A stretch of DNA of 64,000 nt from Patiria pectinifera (lineage: Eukaryota; Echinodermata; Asteroidea; Valvatida; Asterinidae), in NCBI GenBank assembly GCA_029964075.1, contig CM057141.1, positions 3,224,001 through 3,288,000 on the forward strand, given 5' to 3'. A program made the position numbers and the translations under genes. Positions 60,918 to 64,000 of the stretch are shown here, piece by piece. Below the pieces are notes generated by a model that was given only the letters and a program-made list of their open reading frames with translations, searched no databases and was not told where the DNA came from. The first letter of the stretch is position 1, and the number at the start of each line of letters is the position of its first letter.

Positions 60918-61940
60918 TTTGGCAAGATACTCTGGAAGTAATTTCTTACAATTGCAACAATCAATATGAGTCAGTTGAAAGCGGGGTGGATACTCATCTG
61001 AAATATTTCGAAATTTGAAGAATGTTTGTCTACAGTTGACCAGATTCTATCCCGTAAGCTAACCCTTAAGGACGACCTGTCGACAACCCCCGGTTGGTTT
61101 ACATCGCGGCAGCATTTTTGCCTTATTGCCAAAACGGATTTCCAACAATGAATAACATTCTAAAGTAAAAGAATAAAAAAAACAATCGAACATTAAAGCT
61201 CTTTATTCTTTCCCAAATCCTCCAAATCCTCTAAATTGCAAAGTGAAGGATTTTTGCAGGATTGAGGATATGACTAAAATGTGTGGCTGATTTTGGAGGA
61301 TGCACTGTGTTAAGGTCTTGGGCCGGACTTTGTGTTGTTTATGCTCAGCCGTGCATAAATTGAGGACTTGATTAATACTTAAAATAATCACTGCTCCAGG
61401 ATGTCACCGGCTCTGCTTCAACACGGAGAAAAAAACGGAGGATTTTGGAGAATTGAGGCTGTGTGCAATTTAACATAGAGGCAGCTGGAGGATTTTGCAG
61501 GATTGAGGTTGCCTTATAGCAAAATGCCTAGGGAGTTAGGGTTAGTGGAAGTTAATTCCCTCTTTTACAGTGGATTTTCACTATTAGCTGTAGTAAACAA
61601 CAACTCAAAAAACGAAATCCTTACCATATGGCTCTTAAATAGAGCAGCTTTTCACTCTTTTTACACTTTAAGAGAGTATAAGCCATCGAATTTTGAGCAA
61701 ATCTGCAAAATATCTGGCGCTGCCGCTGAATAGCACATATTAAGTAAAAATTCACCGTTTGGACCCGAAGTCCGTCGACGCACAGAAAGATTTTGTCCCA
61801 TCGATCCGCTCCATGCACAACTATACCCCTGTTACAAACACGTTGCACAAAGACTGACCAATTTTTAACTGTAAAAATAAAATAGAATGATTTCTGAACT
61901 GTAAATATAAAACAATTTGTAAGATAAATGTTGTATTTAC
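60918..61940. other. 3' flank of the galactosyltransferase up to the orphan channel exon
   Basis: It contains an AATAAA at 61172-61177 (255 bp after the stop codon) that may be the polyadenylation signal, dispersed repeat E copy 2 (61205-61530), and unremarkable A/T-rich DNA. No further channel exon is recognisable on the minus strand. Confidence 0.55.
61205..61530. repeat. Dispersed repeat E, copy 2
   Basis: It matches 8672-9058 in order: TCCCAAATCCTCCAAA, TGTGTGGCTGATTTTGGAGG, GTTGTTTATGCTCAGCC, CACTGCTCCAGGATGTCAC, then GGAGGATTTTGCAGGATTGAGG. Confidence 0.75.
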
Positions 61941-62101
61941 CTCCGGAACGTGGTACGGTTACTTCTGAATATGTACTTCATTCCCGTGATACCAACAGCG
62001 TCTGACACTGTCGATGTCCACGTGGAAAAGAATTTTGCTATGGCGGCCGCTGCGGCGCGCTGGCTCCCGTGGTTCGTCTTGCCAGGCCCGCTGAACGGCA
62101 T
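61941..62101 (-). pseudogene. Orphan first exon of a third DEG/ENaC copy
   Basis: The minus strand encodes STWTSTVSDAVGITGMKYI and then FRSNRTTFRR up to a phase-2 donor (CGGAG|GTAAAT), matching exon 1 of channels A and B in sequence, border and phase. Upstream similarity is lost: an ATG at 62203 opens a frame (MVGVRPEDNGVSVIPL) that reaches an in-frame TGA near 62129. Only a shorter start (ATG 62101, MPFSGPGK) stays open, followed by an Ala run. No exons 2-10 are seen between here and channel B. It is either a relic or the start of a gene whose other exons were lost. The TG-for-HG change is present here as well. Confidence 0.7.
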
Positions 62102-62203
62102 TTCCCCCGGCCCCCGCCTACGGTTCTCTCATCCCAGGGTGACGTTTAATACCGAAAGCGGTATAACCGACACACCATTGTCTTCCGGCCGCACCCCCAC
62201 CAT

Positions 62204-64000
62204 GGCTGCAGCTTGCCGAGACGCCTTTCCGATGTCAAATTTGTAGAATGATGGGATCAGATCAGAATACCAATACAAATAATAACCGGCGAAACTGCCT
62301 TACCAACACTGGCTCAATTAACGAGTTTGCCACAAGAATTAAATTAAAACGTCGTATATCGATTCCTACCACTTAAAAGGTTTTAATACAGTAGCCTTCG
62401 GCCAATGTGCAATTTTGCCCCTTCCCCGTATTTGCTTTAAAAAGTAGCGGCATGTTGAAATGGAACGCACACGAAAACAACATACAACTTACACAAAACA
62501 GCACTAAAATTGCATAAGGCAAGGAACTTGGTCACAGTGTCCGACGCTGTTGTAGCGATCAATTGACAATTGTGTTGTGATGTGTGACTGAAATTAAATG
62601 AAACTCACGAGGTCAAGGCTAAGAAGCATCTGCACAACCAAAAACGAGAAATGTTAAAAGCTGACTGAACTTTTAGTGTTTTGAACGCTTACGATACGTG
62701 GTACCAAACCGCAAAAAATCTGACTAATTTTCTGAGATCGTAATTATATTAACGTGTTCAATATATTTTGAGAGCAGTTTTGAACAATATTCAAACGCGG
62801 TCAACCAAGCGTTAAAACAAATAGCGAAAATGTGTTCACAAATCTGATTACTTGACAATACCCTCTACCTTTATGTACAAGAAGGATTGTCGGGGAAACC
62901 TCTAAAACTGTGCTTTTGTCGAAAACAGAATATGCCTAAATGTAAACAAACCTCTGAGAAAAGACGGTCGTTTCATGAAATCACTGTATCTACGTTCCCA
63001 GAAAACATTTCTTCGACAAAATATGCAATGAATGAGCTAAATCGTGACACAACAACAACGGCTCCCAAATTAAGTGGTCTATGTGTCCCTCTCAAAGACG
63101 GCCAGCTCTGCATGTAGGAGAACTGCAACTGCGCGTTATGCAAGTTGACGCTCAAAATGCCGATGCACGTGGCTGGTCTGCAGGAAATGACGTCATAATG
63201 GGAGAGACCTATCAGACGATATTTTTGTGGCGAGTCCTCATTACGAATGCAAATAACCCTAGGAGTTGCACATGCGCAGTGAAAGTGCGGATGAAACGTA
63301 TGTGTCTTAGCGTAAGTGCACTTAATGACAGGAAAGAGAGATTTTTGCGTAAATTGCATCTTAATTGGACGGCGACTACCATTAAGAATAATTGGACTGT
63401 CTCAGGGTCTTAACAAAATAGATAACATCGAAAGGAAAGTACATGGGACATCTCCCTTATTGTCAACATACTGTTTTTTTATTCTCAGAATTTTCCCAAC
63501 TGTTTTCGATAAGCTCAGATCGATATACAGACCCACTTACGGCCACCTGTTAAATGTGTTTGTCCGGACTTGCACAGAGGAAACTCAGGAAATCTCGATT
63601 TCTCCACAAGCCAATATCAACCATTTCAAACCGAAAGTATCGATAAAATAAGGCCATGGTAAGTGAAGCTATAACATTCCCCCCAAGTACTGCTATTCGA
63701 GTACGAGTACTTAAATGATCGAGTACAATTTCGACATGTCGAGTACGAGTACTTTGCTGCCCGAGTACGAGTACCGTCATTTCGAGTACGAGTACTTTGA
63801 CATTCGAGTCCGAGTACGAGTACGAGTACTCCAAAAAAAGTACTCGGTAGTACTCGAGTACGAGTACCGAGTACGAGTACTACAACACTGGATGGTATTA
63901 TCCCGACTCCCTGCGTCACACCCTCCCACAATTCAGATTGGTCCGTCAACGCCCACTTTTTCCTGCTTACTTTGTTACCTGACTTTTTTTTGATAAAAAA
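62204..64000. other. Right-hand end, no gene recognised
   Basis: There are open frames of 76-128 codons on both strands around 62887-63651 but none shows family features. A full TGACGTCA lies at 63188-63195 near CG-rich words. The far end carries the GAGTAC repeat. Confidence 0.5.
63690..63880. repeat. GAGTAC hexamer-like repeat block
   Basis: Degenerate CGAGTACGAGTACT words, self-complementary in part (GTAC), fill about 190 bp and end at CTACAACACTGG. It resembles the GAGTC-packed ends of the hAT-like elements at 26124 and 38356 in layout, but uses a different word. The frames across it (VRVRVR, EYEYEY) are artefacts. Confidence 0.7.

Noticed and set aside
63626-63993. Open frames with VRVRVR, EYEYEY or STSTST repeats
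   Set aside because: They are translations of the GAGTAC simple repeat on both strands.
1-64000. Autonomous transposon, retroelement or viral genes
   Set aside because: No reverse transcriptase, integrase, transposase or capsid-like frame was seen on either strand; all mobile DNA here appears non-autonomous.

Overview
The window is eukaryotic nuclear DNA. Every gene is split by GT-AG introns, and the intergenic and intronic DNA is full of short palindromic DNA transposons, tRNA-derived SINEs and minisatellites. The gene set (a mitochondrial UbiB-family kinase-like protein, amiloride-type DEG/ENaC channels, a beta-1,4-galactosyltransferase of the 5/6 type) and the SINE type point to a marine invertebrate. 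A deuterostome, perhaps an echinoderm or hemichordate, is my guess, but the sequence does not settle it.

Layout. 1-2848 (minus): the 5' part of a Gln/Ser/Thr-rich, probably nuclear protein with a C-terminal coiled coil; it runs off the left edge. 2849-7425: intergenic, holding a 937-bp foldback element. 7426-20169 (plus): a complete 13-exon ADCK5 gene (589 aa by my splice model). 20170-24645: intergenic, with Tc1-like palindromes. 24646-33962 (plus): DEG/ENaC channel A, 10 exons, 503 aa. 33963-37403: convergent intergenic DNA. 48703-37404 (minus): DEG/ENaC channel B, 10 exons, 506 aa. 48704-51560: repeats. 51561-60917 (plus): a 6-exon beta-1,4-galactosyltransferase, 367 aa. 61941-62101 (minus): an orphan first exon of a third DEG/ENaC copy. 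The rest to 64000 is non-coding apart from simple repeats.

Channels A and B are a tail-to-tail inverted duplication. All ten exons match in order and splice phase, and several introns are still alignable. Exon 2 is almost identical at nucleotide level (one difference in 168), while the exons of the extracellular domain have diverged clearly. The paralogues act as 'empty site' controls for each other. They show a piggyBac-type MITE (TTAA target), a SINE and hAT-like elements that landed after the duplication. One hAT-like element in gene B sits exactly on an intron-exon border and appears to have duplicated the splice acceptor.

No reverse transcriptase, transposase or viral reading frame was seen; the mobile DNA here looks wholly non-autonomous. 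There is no evidence that the gene families act in one pathway. Only the channel copies are related by descent. All exon borders are read by eye from reading-frame continuity, splice consensus, A/B comparison and remembered family motifs; no alignment or transcript data were used.
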